Below, in pieces: positions 37,151 to 47,752 of a stretch of DNA of 53,855 nt. Both the position numbers and the translations under genes were made by a program. Origin of the DNA: Akkermansia sp. (lineage in GTDB: Bacteria; Verrucomicrobiota; Verrucomicrobiia; Verrucomicrobiales; Akkermansiaceae); the NCBI GenBank assembly GCA_030525455.1, contig JAUNER010000018.1:1-53855 (forward strand). Direction: 5' to 3'. Under the pieces are notes generated by a model, which saw only the letters and a program-made list of their open reading frames with translations, had not been told where the DNA came from and searched no databases. How positions within the stretch are numbered: the stretch's first letter is position 1; the number at the start of each line of letters is the position of its first letter.

Positions 37151-37180
37151 AGTATAGTTTATTCCACACGTTGTTGGCAA
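37151..37180 (-). promoter_or_regulatory. Promoter of tRNA-Gly(TCC)
   Basis: Minus strand: TTGCCA (37175-37180), 18-nt spacer, TATACT (37151-37156), 11 nt upstream of the mature 5' end. Confidence 0.6.
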
Positions 37181-37238
37181 GCATTTTTCTTCACATTTTT
37201 TCTTTTTTTTATTTTTTACTGTCACATTAACAATTTTC

Positions 37239-37267
37239 TTGACAATCCTCCCCTCATCTCATAAACT
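37239..37267 (+). promoter_or_regulatory. Promoter of tRNA-Gly(CCC)
   Basis: TTGACA (37239-37244), 17-nt spacer, TAAACT (37262-37267), 15 nt before the mature 5' end of the tRNA. Confidence 0.75.
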
Positions 37268-37282
37268 TTTTTCACCTTTTAT

Positions 37283-37356
37283 GCGGGCGTCGTTCAATGG
37301 TAGGACGCGAGCTTCCCAAGCTTGAGACGTGGGTTCGATTCCCATCGCCCGTACCA
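37283..37356 (+). tRNA. tRNA-Gly (anticodon CCC)
   Basis: 74 nt with an encoded CCA. The acceptor stem is GCGGGCG / CGCCCGT (one G-T pair), the T arm has GGGTTCGATTCCC, and the anticodon loop TTCCCAA gives CCC. Divergent from tRNA-Gly(TCC) 143 bp away. Confidence 0.96.
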
Positions 37357-37370
37357 GTTAATTTTTCCGC

Positions 37371-37398
37371 AAACTCGTTCATAATGAACGAGTTTTTT
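37371..37398 (+). terminator. Terminator of tRNA-Gly(CCC)
   Basis: Perfect 10-bp stem AAACTCGTTC / GAACGAGTTT with a 5-nt loop, continuing into T. Confidence 0.9.
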
Positions 37399-37415
37399 AT
37401 TTTCTACAATTTACT

Positions 37416-37452
37416 AAAAAGCCCTTACTCATCCAAAGGGACAAGTAAGGGC
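37416..37452 (-). terminator. Terminator of the PiT transporter gene
   Basis: GCCCTTACT / AGTAAGGGC (37421-37429, 37444-37452), 14-nt loop, T5 on the minus strand. Confidence 0.85.
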
Positions 37453-37474
37453 AAACGAATTTTATTACGAGTTT

Positions 37475-39706
37475 TTAGTTCCCCAAAACGAACTGTTTAT
37501 GAACCTTAGCCAGTAAGAGAACCTTTCTACTCATTGTGCGAGTTTCGTTAAGCAGGTTTAGGTAAAGGAGCGTCTGTCTCATATCACCTAAATCATCTCC
37601 ACTTAGCACAAATTCTTTTTTCAGAATTTCAGCACATTCTTCATCTAATGAATCAAGTGTATTCACAGCCTCATCCAGCTTACTAAAATCGTGAGTCGTC
37701 ACCATCGTCGAAAAGTCTGAATAGAGTCCACTTACACCTCGTTTCATCGTACGCAGAGTTTCAATGCGTTCCAATGATAAGCCTTCGTGATTATTATCAA
37801 TATAAGTGAAGCTGGCAGAAACAATATTAGATAATGACTCATAAACAGCAGTTGAGAAATCAATCATTTGCATATAGCGTTTACCACGGTCAGCATCCTC
37901 ATTGGCCAATGTTTGCACAATTGGCACAACCTCTAATGCCATCTTATCACTCAATTCTTTACGAATTCTATTGGCTTCCCTACGCAATTTCTTCAAGCGA
38001 CGTCTGTCTTCCACATTCAAAGACTCTAAGGTAGATGTATAGATTTCAGCCATACGGGTCATTAAAGCGACAACTTCTTTACTATGCTTCGACACAGCCT
38101 CTGTGTGTGAATACTCTTCCTTGCGAAGTTTTTTCATTTCAAGGGTTCTCTTTCTATAAACAGCAGTACTCTTAAATAATAAGAACACCACAAGAGCAAT
38201 CATCGCAATAATACCTACCAAACCACCATAGGCTAAAAAGTTTGCTACAATAAAACACATTGTAAAGGCGGCAAATGCCGTAAAGAACCACCCGGTAATA
38301 ACTGTAAAGACACCTGTTATTCTATACACCGCACTATCACGCCCCCAAGCTTTATCTGCCAGAGAAGACCCCATGGCGACCATGAATGTCACATAAGTTG
38401 TAGATAAAGGTAATTTCAAAGAAGTAGCCAAAGAAATTAACAAAGCTGCCACAGTCAAATTGACAGAAGCACGAATTAAGTCAAATGAGGCTCCACTTTC
38501 GTCTTTTTCCTCAAGTGGTTTGAATCGAGTATCAATAAAACTAGCCACTTTTTTAGGAAGGACCATTTCCACAATTTTCCCCAACTGCAAAGCGTATCGT
38601 ACTGCTATACGAGCCGGCGGTACTGAACCAAATCGCTCTACACCACCACCGGAACGAGACAAATTCACTTCCGTTTCTGTCACAGTTTGAGCTTTTTTTG
38701 AGAAATACAAAGCTAAAACCATCACCACACCGGAGCCTAGTAAGTATCGCCAATCTGCCACCGTCGGAGTCATAAGCCCCCCCATGGTAAATGTGTTTAA
38801 ATCGCCCCCACCGGCCACATAATTTTCTGCTAAAGTTAAAGATTCGGCTCCGGCGATAAATACACCGATAAAGTTCACCAAGTCATTCCCGGCAAAGGCT
38901 AATGCCAATGACATCGTTCCGGCCAATACAGCCACTTTTAGGATATTCACATTTAGGAAAGTTTGCAATACCCACATCAACATAGTCCAAATGCCGAAAC
39001 TCGACCATACATAAAGCCAAATATCTGCATTAAGAGCATCCATGAATTCCTTAGAAACTATCGGACTCCCCTTTAGCCCCTTAAATATGGCAAAATAGGT
39101 AATAGCTGTTAGAGCAACACCACACCACAATGCCCCAAGGTACTTAAATGACTTTTTATAGTTAAAAGAAAAAATCAATCTCGAAATCCACATCACTACC
39201 AACCCGGTACTAAAGGCAATTACCACAGAAGACAAAATACCGGAGACAATCTTCAAGGCATTTGCCGTATTGATGTACTGGTAAAGTTCCTGAGCCGCAC
39301 CGGGTTCTTCCATCCAGATTTTATAAAGTGCCAAGGCTACTGCACCGCCTAATAATTCAAATACTATTGATACCGTCGTTGAGGTCGGTAATCCGAAAGT
39401 ATTAAATACATCTAGCAAAATCACATCCGTTAGCATTACTGCCAAAAAGATGAGCATGATATCATGAAACGTAAATTGAGCCGGCATAAATACACCGCTC
39501 TTAGCAATTTCCATCATACCGCTGGAAAACAACGAACCCAGCAAAACACCTATCGCTGCTACAATCACAATCGTGCGACGCGAAGCAGCTTTTGAGCCTA
39601 CAGCTGAGTTTAGGAAGTTTGCCGCGTCATTTGATACCCCTACAACGAGGTCAAATACCGACAGCACCAATATCAATCCTATGATGAAGTAATAGATTGG
39701 GTCCAT
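37475..39706 (-). CDS. PiT-family inorganic phosphate transporter with C-terminal PhoU-like domain
   Basis: 743 aa. The membrane part carries the two PiT signatures: GVSNDAANFLNSAVGSKAA near the N-terminus and FAGNDLVNFIGVFIAG in the middle. About ten membrane helices run to residue 525 or so. The C-terminal 200 residues are soluble, charged and helical (RKRTLEMKKLRKEEYSHTEA onward), like a PhoU/DUF47 domain; single-chain PiT-PhoU-like fusions occur in Bacteroidetes. PiT proteins import phosphate with protons. An 8+8 palindrome (39771-39788) lies about 65 bp upstream of the start. Confidence 0.9.
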   Translation of the reverse strand: MDPIYYFIIGLILVLSVFDLVVGVSNDAANFLNSAVGSKAASRRTIVIVAAIGVLLGSLFSSGMMEIAKSGVFMPAQFTFHDIMLIFLAVMLTDVILLDVFNTFGLPTSTTVSIVFELLGGAVALALYKIWMEEPGAAQELYQYINTANALKIVSGILSSVVIAFSTGLVVMWISRLIFSFNYKKSFKYLGALWCGVALTAITYFAIFKGLKGSPIVSKEFMDALNADIWLYVWSSFGIWTMLMWVLQTFLNVNILKVAVLAGTMSLALAFAGNDLVNFIGVFIAGAESLTLAENYVAGGGDLNTFTMGGLMTPTVADWRYLLGSGVVMVLALYFSKKAQTVTETEVNLSRSGGGVERFGSVPPARIAVRYALQLGKIVEMVLPKKVASFIDTRFKPLEEKDESGASFDLIRASVNLTVAALLISLATSLKLPLSTTYVTFMVAMGSSLADKAWGRDSAVYRITGVFTVITGWFFTAFAAFTMCFIVANFLAYGGLVGIIAMIALVVFLLFKSTAVYRKRTLEMKKLRKEEYSHTEAVSKHSKEVVALMTRMAEIYTSTLESLNVEDRRRLKKLRREANRIRKELSDKMALEVVPIVQTLANEDADRGKRYMQMIDFSTAVYESLSNIVSASFTYIDNNHEGLSLERIETLRTMKRGVSGLYSDFSTMVTTHDFSKLDEAVNTLDSLDEECAEILKKEFVLSGDDLGDMRQTLLYLNLLNETRTMSRKVLLLAKVHKQFVLGN

Positions 39707-39770
39707 AAAGTTTCTTTATTGAAGTGGCCTATCTTCTACTAAATCATCGTTGTTTTGTCTGTTTTTTTAT

Positions 39771-39788
39771 TGTGACGATTTCGTCACA
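39771..39788. promoter_or_regulatory. Palindromic operator candidate upstream of the PiT gene
   Basis: TGTGACGA TT TCGTCACA: perfect 8-bp arms, 65 bp before the PiT start codon. It resembles the GTGAC...GTCAC palindromes upstream of dnaK in half-site sequence, with a spacing one base longer. Confidence 0.5.
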
Positions 39789-39844
39789 TTTCTATTTCTT
39801 TAATAATAAACTATTTTTCTATTCTCAAAATGTCATTCCGACAC

Positions 39845-39872
39845 AAAAAACCCCTCGGATTCCTCCGAGGGG
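39845..39872 (-). terminator. Terminator of groEL
   Basis: Perfect 9-bp stem CCCCTCGGA / TCCGAGGGG with a 4-nt loop (39851-39872), then T6 on the minus strand. Confidence 0.92.
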
Positions 39873-39924
39873 CTGAACAATTCTAAATGATGGTCTATAA
39901 TTTTTATTAATCGCAGGGGTGAAA

Positions 39925-41592
<1,668 letters not shown>

Positions 41593-41614
41593 CTAAAGGT
41601 TCTAAATGAGAAAA

Positions 41615-41905
41615 TTAACCAATGATTGCGAGAATGTCGCTTTCAGAGAGGATGAGAAAATCTTCACCATCCAACTTAATTTCTGTACCACCGTACTTAG
41701 AAATAAGTACGCGGTCGCCTTCTTTTACGGTAAAGGCGATAAGAGCCCCTTTATCGTCACGACCACCTGTACCTACTGCGATTACTTCAGCTTCTTGTGG
41801 TTTTTCCTTTGCGGTGTCCGGTAAAAACAGACCACCTGCAGTCTTCATTTCAGCTTCAATGCGCTTTACAAGCACACGCTGACCTAATGGTTTAATGTTT
41901 GCCAT
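41615..41905 (-). CDS. groES: Co-chaperonin GroES
   Basis: 96 aa. [42 protein letters not shown] matches the family, including the mobile loop ([10 protein letters not shown]), and [19 protein letters not shown] ends the fold. First gene of groES-groEL, with no CIRCE element upstream. A hairpin lies between dnaK and groES. Confidence 0.97.
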   Translation of the reverse strand: MANIKPLGQRVLVKRIEAEMKTAGGLFLPDTAKEKPQEAEVIAVGTGGRDDKGALIAFTVKEGDRVLISKYGGTEIKLDGEDFLILSESDILAIIG

Positions 41906-41941
41906 ATTATTATGTGTGTGTTTTTGTGTTAAGTGTTTCTA

Positions 41942-41979
41942 TCAGCCGGTGATAGGGATTTTCTCTATTCACCGGCTGA
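41942..41979 (-). terminator. Hairpin between dnaK and groES (terminator or attenuator)
   Basis: Perfect 11-bp arms TCAGCCGGTGA / TCACCGGCTGA (41942-41952, 41969-41979). On the minus strand it is not followed by a real T-run, so partial read-through from dnaK into groES-groEL is likely. Confidence 0.6.
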
Positions 41980-41989
41980 ACTTTGAGTT

Positions 41990-43915
41990 TTACTGTTCGT
42001 CTACGACTTCTGCATCTACAACGCGACCTTTTGCCTTGCGTGGACCTTCAGATTCAGGTTCGCCGCTTGGTGTAGCACCTGGCATTGGGCCAGTGGCACC
42101 ACCTTGCTGAGCGGCTTCAGCGGCTTTGTACAGAGCTTCGAGGCGAGATTCCAAATCAGACTTAGCAGACTTGATAGCATCCATGTCTTTCTTAGAAACG
42201 GCATCCTTGAGGCGATTTACCTTTTCTTCCAACTCGCTCTTAAGTTCTGCCGGGAGCTTATCTCCCATTTCCTTAAGCTGGCGTTCTACTTGGAAGCAAA
42301 GTGAATCTGCCTGGTTTACGGTGTCGATTTCTTCTGCACGCTTCTTATCTTCTTCTGCATGAGCTTCTGCGTCTCGCTTAGCACGTTCGATTTCTTCCTT
42401 AGATAAACCGCTGGAACCTTGGATAGAAATCTTCTGTTCCTTACCGGTTCCTTTATCCTTGGCAGATACGTGCAAGATACCGTTAGCGTCAATGTCAAAG
42501 GTTACTTCAATCTGTGGCACACCACGTGGAGCCGGTGAAATACCATCTAACTTGAAGTTGCCTAATAGCTTATTGTCTTCAAACATCTTGCGTTCGCCTT
42601 GACAAACGCGAATGTCTACTGCCGGCTGATTGTCTGATGCTGTAGAGAATACTTGGCTCTTGCGTACCGGAATGGTTGTGTTGCGGTCAATCATCGGTGT
42701 TGCAATACCACCCATTGTTTCGATGGAAAGTGTTAGCGGAGTTACGTCGAGCAAGAGCACGTCGTTCACATCACCTTGTAGCACACCACCTTGAATAGCA
42801 GCACCCACGGCTACTACTTCGTCCGGGTTTACACCCTTATGTGGTTCCTTGCCTGCTAAGTGGTGAGCCATGTCCTGTACAGATGGCATACGGGTCATAC
42901 CCCCTACAAGTACAAGTTCATTGATGTCCCCTGTTTGCAATCCGGAAGCAGAGATACATTCAAGCACAGGCTTGCGGGTGCGGTCGAGCAAATCGCTGGT
43001 AAGTTGTTCCAATTTAGCACGGCTCAGAGAAAGCTGAATGTGCTTAGGACCTGTTGCATCAGCGGTGATGAATGGAAGGCTGATGTCGTAGTTTTGTGTA
43101 GATGACAAAGCAATCTTAGCTTTTTCAGATTCTTCCTTGATTCGCTGAATAGCATCCGGTTGCTGAGACAAGTCCATGCCTGTTTCACTACGAAATTCGC
43201 CAAGAATCCAGTTAATGATAGCATTATCCCAGTCGTCACCACCTAGGTGTGTGTCACCATCTGAAGCCTTCACTTCAAAGACACCATCACCAATTTCCAA
43301 TACAGAAATATCGAATGTACCACCACCAAGGTCGTATACAGCGATGTTTTCGTTAGACTTCTTATCCAAACCGTATGCAAGGGCGGCAGCGGTCGGTTCG
43401 TTGATGATGCGGCGTACTTTCAACCCGGCAATTTCACCGGCGGCCTTTGTGGCATTTCGCTGTGCGTCATTAAAGTATGCAGGTACTGTAATTACTGCTT
43501 CTGTAATTGTTTCCCCAAGCTTTGATTCAGCATCGGCCTTGAGCTTTGCCAAAATCATTGAAGAAATTTCCTGCGGTGAAAATGTCTTCTTTTCGCCACC
43601 TACTTCTACACGAATGTGAGCATCCCCATTAGAAGCTTCTACGATTTCGTATGGAACCTTCTTATCTTCTGCGGTCAATTCACAGTATTTACGACCAATG
43701 AGACGCTTTGCAGAGAATACAGTGTTTCGTGGGTTGGTTACTGCCTGACGCTTGGCTGCTTGCCCTACGAGACGTTCGCCATTTTTTGTAAAGGCTACGA
43801 TTGATGGAGTTGTGCGTGCACCTTCGCTGTTTTCCAGCACGGTAGCTTGCCCACCTTCCATTACTGCCATGCACGAGTTTGTCGTGCCCAAGTCAATACC
43901 TAATATTTTTGCCAT
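41990..43915 (-). CDS. dnaK: Chaperone DnaK (Hsp70)
   Basis: 641 aa from the ATG at 43915; the frame is open 22 codons upstream without homology. [20 protein letters not shown] starts the actin-like ATPase, with [34 protein letters not shown] and [13 protein letters not shown]; the substrate domain contains [17 protein letters not shown]. The tail ends in [10 protein letters not shown], the DnaK/EEVD-like form. It is not next to grpE-dnaJ, and no HrcA/CIRCE signature is seen. A sigma-54-like promoter lies 104-119 bp before the start codon and phased palindromes lie farther upstream. Confidence 0.98.
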   Translation of the reverse strand: MAKILGIDLGTTNSCMAVMEGGQATVLENSEGARTTPSIVAFTKNGERLVGQAAKRQAVTNPRNTVFSAKRLIGRKYCELTAEDKKVPYEIVEASNGDAHIRVEVGGEKKTFSPQEISSMILAKLKADAESKLGETITEAVITVPAYFNDAQRNATKAAGEIAGLKVRRIINEPTAAALAYGLDKKSNENIAVYDLGGGTFDISVLEIGDGVFEVKASDGDTHLGGDDWDNAIINWILGEFRSETGMDLSQQPDAIQRIKEESEKAKIALSSTQNYDISLPFITADATGPKHIQLSLSRAKLEQLTSDLLDRTRKPVLECISASGLQTGDINELVLVGGMTRMPSVQDMAHHLAGKEPHKGVNPDEVVAVGAAIQGGVLQGDVNDVLLLDVTPLTLSIETMGGIATPMIDRNTTIPVRKSQVFSTASDNQPAVDIRVCQGERKMFEDNKLLGNFKLDGISPAPRGVPQIEVTFDIDANGILHVSAKDKGTGKEQKISIQGSSGLSKEEIERAKRDAEAHAEEDKKRAEEIDTVNQADSLCFQVERQLKEMGDKLPAELKSELEEKVNRLKDAVSKKDMDAIKSAKSDLESRLEALYKAAEAAQQGGATGPMPGATPSGEPESEGPRKAKGRVVDAEVVDEQ

Positions 43916-44017
43916 ATCGTTATTATTAGAGTGTTTGTTTTTTCTTTCTGTTAGACCTGCCTCTGTCTGTGGCTGACACAACCACTCGAGTCCGGTCTTG
44001 CTTCTTGCCTAATTTAT

Positions 44018-44035
44018 ATGCAAATTCCATGCCAA
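44018..44035 (-). promoter_or_regulatory. Sigma-54-like (-24/-12) promoter upstream of dnaK
   Basis: Minus strand TTGGCATGGAATTTGCAT: the consensus TGGCACG-N4-TTGCA is matched with one mismatch (C to T), and the GG and GC pairs are spaced exactly as required. A TATA-like run follows but has no matching -35 at 16-18 nt. The start codon is about 104 nt downstream. Confidence 0.55.
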
Positions 44036-44145
44036 TTTTTATATCATGTCATTTCACAATCGATAATTTCTTAAATCCAATACGTTACACACACTCCTCA
44101 CTTCCTAAACCTCATTTATCTCCCTCGTTGGCACACGATTAGCAT

Positions 44146-44214
44146 GCGACATTTTGTCCAAGTGTGACATTTTGTCACTCTTTTCATCTTTCGCCAAATG
44201 CGTCAGTTTGTCAC
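44146..44214. promoter_or_regulatory. Three helically phased palindromic sites upstream of dnaK
   Basis: Copies start at 44146 (GCGACATTTTGTCCA), 44164 (GTGACATTTTGTCAC, perfect 6+6 palindrome) and 44200 (GCGTCAGTTTGTCAC). Offsets are 18 and 36 bp. They lie about 110-195 bp upstream of the sigma-54-like promoter, the usual distance for enhancer-binding activators. Binding protein unknown. Confidence 0.55.
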
Positions 44215-44305
44215 ACTTTCACTTTTTCACCCCACACCCCAAAGTGCTAGACTTGAAAAAATCCCCTAAATCTTATAAAGTACCACTAAGCATTGTTATT
44301 TGTTT

Positions 44306-46504
44306 ATGCAAAAAGCTCTATCGACCTTTCTTTCTCTACTTGTTCTTTTCTCCGTAACAGAATCGCTTCAAGCGGCTTCTACTCCGGCAAGCACTGCGAT
44401 GCAGGCATCTACAGGCTATCATCCATATTTTAAGACAGCCCTCTATCCTGCATGGTCACAAATGACACCATCACAGGCACTTCTTGATTTTGAAGCCGCC
44501 AAAAAAGAAGCTCTGTCCAATCTCAATGCCATTGCCGCCATTCGTCCGGAGGAAGCCACCTTTGAAAACACGTTTCTAGCCTACACTCAAGCCACTTCAA
44601 ACATGAACCAACTGTTTGCCTACATGGAGCATTTGGTAAACACCGCTGATACTCCCGAAAGGTTCAAACTGCGTAGCAAATTGGCAAAGGCTTATGCTAA
44701 TCACCGCCAAAACCTGAATATGTATCCCAAAATTTTTCAGGTACTCAGTAAAGCCGCTCAAGCTGATTGGGTAAAAAAACTTGACGCACCTCGTAAAAAC
44801 CTAATCTCAAAGGTAATGATTGACCTCAAAAATACCGGAGTCACCCTTACCCCTGAGCAACGGGCACGCAAATCTGCTATCGAGTATGAACTTCAGCAAC
44901 TTTGCTATAAGTTTAGTGCCAATTTACCTGCTTCTAAGGCATGGCGAATCGTCATTACCGACCCTACTAAATTAGAGGGCATGCCCGATTATTGGATGAA
45001 AAAATCTGCCGCTGAAGCTAAAGGTCTTGGCTACGGCTCTGCAGAAAATCCATGCTATGTAGTCAATCTCACCACCTGCCCTGCAGATGCTGTACTATAC
45101 AACTGCACAGTTGAAGAAACTCGCCGTCTTTGCTGGCTGGGAATGAATAGTGCCGGCACAGCTCTGGCTTTAGATAATGAACCTATCATTTATCGAATCA
45201 TGGAGCTTCGCCACGAACTAGCAAATTTATTAGGCTACAAAAACCACGCAGATAAACGTGCTTCATCGCGTATGCTCGATAGTGGTGAAAAGGCTCTCGC
45301 CTTTGTCAATGATATGCTTGCTAAAAGCAAACCGGCTTGGGATGCTTATGTGCAAGATAAACTTAAACGCTTCTCCCATGCAGCCGGTCGCGAATTAAAG
45401 GTTCTTCACCCATGGAATGAGAAATTCATCCTTGCTCACCGCGTCAATCCGCCACTCCCCTCTCAAAAGCCTTCGTTTTCCTCTCAAGCTTATGCTCCTT
45501 ATCTTCAATTTGAAAACGTCCTGCAAGGAATGTTGAATGTGTGGTCTAAATTACTCGGGGTTTCTTATGAAGAAATTCCCACTGTTTGCTTGAAATGCGG
45601 GGAACCTTGCCCCTCTGGTCACGTTGAGGCATGGGCTCCAGGGGTTCGTTGTTTCAAGGTATCAGATTCCACCACCGGACAACATCTCGGCTCGTTTTTC
45701 CTAGACCTTTTCCCTCGTAAAGGAAAACGCACTGACCTTTCTTGGTGCTTCCCTCTTCGTATTGGTGACCCTGGTGAACCTCACTTAGCTGTCATGGTCA
45801 CTAATTTCCCTGCTCCTCGCAAGGGCGAACCTCACTTACTTCAGCATGACCAGCTCTATATGCTTTATCACGAATTCGGGCATATCATGCATATGTGCTT
45901 GGCTCATGGTGGGCTTACTCCGCTTAATGCTCCGGGGGTTGAATCTGATTTTATCGAAACTCCCAGCCATTTGCAGGAAAGCTGGGTTTGGGAACCGGAG
46001 CTTCTCGCTTCCTTTGCCAAACACTATGCCACAGGTGAACCCATCCCTCAAAAATTGCTCGTTGACTTACGCCTAAGCCGCGAAAATGCCCCCATCCTAC
46101 CTCATATCAATATGCTTATCATGGCCAAATTGGATTTAGAACTTCATCTCTATTATCACGAAAAATTCAAAGGTCGCTCGCTAGATAAAGTCTCTACTGA
46201 TCTTTGCAAACCTTGGATTTTCCCCGGTGCAGAGACTACCCCCTCACCTTACCGTACTCTCACTCACTGTATCTCTGCCGGCTATGATGCAGGTTTCTAT
46301 ACCTACAAATGGTCAGAGGTAATGGCTAGCGATGCGTTCTCTCGCTTCAAAAAAGAGGGCATCTTCAATCCCTCTACCGGGGCTGATTATCGTCGTTGCC
46401 TGCTCACCCCAGGCTGTAGCAAACCTGCTACAGATCTCTTCCGCGATTTCATGGGCCGCGACCCTAACCCCTCCGCCCTCCTTAAACGCTATAAGGTTAA
46501 ATAA
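44306..46504 (+). CDS. Secreted M3-family zinc metallopeptidase (oligopeptidase A/Dcp type)
   Basis: 732 aa from the ATG at 44306 (the frame is open to a TTG at 44300). An N-terminal signal peptide (cleavage near LQAAS) suggests periplasmic or external action, unlike cytoplasmic PrlC. The zinc site is HEFGH (His522, Glu523, His526) with the third ligand Glu551 in DFIETPSHLQESW, as in M3 peptidases such as dipeptidyl carboxypeptidase. A TISP/AGY-type active loop is present as SAGYDAGFYTYKWSE. It trims oligopeptides; the substrate is not known. Single-gene unit. Confidence 0.92.
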   Translation: MQKALSTFLSLLVLFSVTESLQAASTPASTAMQASTGYHPYFKTALYPAWSQMTPSQALLDFEAAKKEALSNLNAIAAIRPEEATFENTFLAYTQATSNMNQLFAYMEHLVNTADTPERFKLRSKLAKAYANHRQNLNMYPKIFQVLSKAAQADWVKKLDAPRKNLISKVMIDLKNTGVTLTPEQRARKSAIEYELQQLCYKFSANLPASKAWRIVITDPTKLEGMPDYWMKKSAAEAKGLGYGSAENPCYVVNLTTCPADAVLYNCTVEETRRLCWLGMNSAGTALALDNEPIIYRIMELRHELANLLGYKNHADKRASSRMLDSGEKALAFVNDMLAKSKPAWDAYVQDKLKRFSHAAGRELKVLHPWNEKFILAHRVNPPLPSQKPSFSSQAYAPYLQFENVLQGMLNVWSKLLGVSYEEIPTVCLKCGEPCPSGHVEAWAPGVRCFKVSDSTTGQHLGSFFLDLFPRKGKRTDLSWCFPLRIGDPGEPHLAVMVTNFPAPRKGEPHLLQHDQLYMLYHEFGHIMHMCLAHGGLTPLNAPGVESDFIETPSHLQESWVWEPELLASFAKHYATGEPIPQKLLVDLRLSRENAPILPHINMLIMAKLDLELHLYYHEKFKGRSLDKVSTDLCKPWIFPGAETTPSPYRTLTHCISAGYDAGFYTYKWSEVMASDAFSRFKKEGIFNPSTGADYRRCLLTPGCSKPATDLFRDFMGRDPNPSALLKRYKVK

Positions 46505-47752
46505 TATTCATTACTCCCACAAATACTAGATAAGGTTCACCTGCATCTCTCCCCCTGCTCGTAGCGGTGAGGCTAACCGACTGTGATAAACACACCACCC
46601 CGGACCATTGGGCTTTAGCCCAAATGGGAATCTTTAACTAGCGGTAAATGAGGACGAAAGCCTTAGCACAGAGAAATACAGAAACACCCTATATTTCCTT
46701 AAAACACAAACCAACACAAAAAGCTGGGCTACGAGCAGGAGCTCGAAGACCCTAGTGCTCGTCGTTTCTGTGTCGGCTAAGGTTTTAAGACGATACTAGG
46801 CTATTTTTCCGTTTCTCTGTAACTAGGCTGTCGCCATTCGCTTGCGGTTAGAGGGTGGAATACACACCTCACGCTTCACCGCTAATTCCCCTAGAATACA
46901 GAGCACACGATGCCACAGTCGGGACTTCGAGCTCCCGCTCGTAGTTGTTCCGCTTCTCCAAAAGCGGAACTGCCACGTAGTGGCCTAGCCAACCCCGGTA
47001 TACCCACAGAGAAAAAATCACACCAATCATCGTTTGTAGTCCCTAGAAAAGGTGCGTTCTGTTGAAGACAGCTGATTAGCCTCACTGCTAAAGTCGGGAG
47101 ACTTTAGCTCCCAGCGAGGTGAATGCTTGAGTGTCGAGCGAGGATAGATAGCTTTATCGGGCTTTTTATACGTTTCTCTGTGATTGGCTCACGCTCATTC
47201 GCTTGCGGTTAGTGGGTGGGAAACACACTTTACGCTTCACCGCTAATTCCCCTAGAATACAGAGCACACGATGCCACAGTCGGGACTTCGAGCTCCCGCT
47301 CGTAGTTGTTCCGCTTCTCCAAAAGCGGAACTGCCACGTAGTGGCCTAGCCAACCCCGGTATACCCACAGAGAAAAAATCACACCAATCATCGTTTGTAG
47401 TCCCTGGAAAAGGTGCGTTCTGTTGAAGACAGCTGATTAGCCTCACTGCTAAAGTCAGGAGACCTTTACGTGCTCCCAGTGAGGTGAACGCTTGAGTGTC
47501 GAGCGTGGATAGATAGATTTATCGGGTTTTTATGCGTTTCTCTGTAACTAGGCTCACTCCCATTCGCTTGCGGTTAGTGGGTGGAATACACACCTCACGC
47601 TTCACCGCTAATTGCCTAAGAACACAGTACTCTAGCCGCCACAGTCGTAACTTCTATAAACTCACTCATCAAGCTTAACACCACCTCTCGTCCGAAATAA
47701 AGCTTAACAGAATGCTTGCCCGAGGGGGGAATTTTTTTATAATAGGACTACT
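46505..47752. repeat. Gene-free region with about 361-bp tandem repeats and hairpins
   Basis: No convincing gene. Two full direct repeats start at 46810 and 47171 (period 361 bp), and a partial third starts at 47535. Over roughly 46870-47050 and 47230-47410 they are almost identical. Each unit holds hairpins such as GTTCCGCTT / AAGCGGAAC, GCCAC / GTGGC and CTAAAGTC / GACTTTAG. A diverged inverted fragment appears at 46543-46590. Two 64-codon frames on the minus strand are shadows of the repeat. The role is unknown; the pattern fits a structured non-coding repeat. Confidence 0.75.
47716..47743 (+). promoter_or_regulatory. Promoter of the YczE-like gene
   Basis: TTGCCC (47716-47721), 16-nt spacer, perfect TATAAT (47738-47743). 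Start TTG at 47753 lies 9 nt beyond the -10, so the leader would be very short. Confidence 0.6.

Larger units (their letters stand above)
43916..44305. other. Divergent regulatory region between dnaK and the M3 peptidase
   Basis: About 390 bp without a gene. It holds, from left to right, the dnaK leader, a sigma-54-like promoter (44018-44035), three phased palindrome-like sites (44146-44214) and a sigma-70-like TTGAAA-15-TATAAA (44253-44279) for the peptidase gene. No other coding sequence is visible. Confidence 0.7.

Noticed and set aside
37066..37356. Integrase or genomic-island boundary at the tRNA-Gly pair
   Set aside because: No repeat of a tRNA 3' end and no integrase gene beside it were found; the XerC/D-type recombinase is 29 kb away and looks like the chromosomal enzyme.
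41906..41989. CIRCE/HrcA element before groES
   Set aside because: No TTAGCACTC-N9-GAGTGCTAA-like inverted repeat is present upstream of groES or dnaK.
44129..44144. Second sigma-54-like match (TGGCACACGATTAGCA) on the plus strand toward the M3 peptidase
   Set aside because: The GG/GC spacing fits but the -12 box is off consensus, and a sigma-70-like TTGAAA-15-TATAAA sits nearer the gene. The palindromes lie downstream of it, the wrong side for an activator. I keep only the dnaK-facing site.
46891..47446. Two nearly identical 64-codon frames on the minus strand
   Set aside because: They are the same frame in two copies of the tandem repeat; the reading is an incidental result of the repeat, with no start signal and hairpins throughout.
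46505..47752. CRISPR array
   Set aside because: The units are 361 bp long with no short repeat-spacer pattern and no cas gene nearby.
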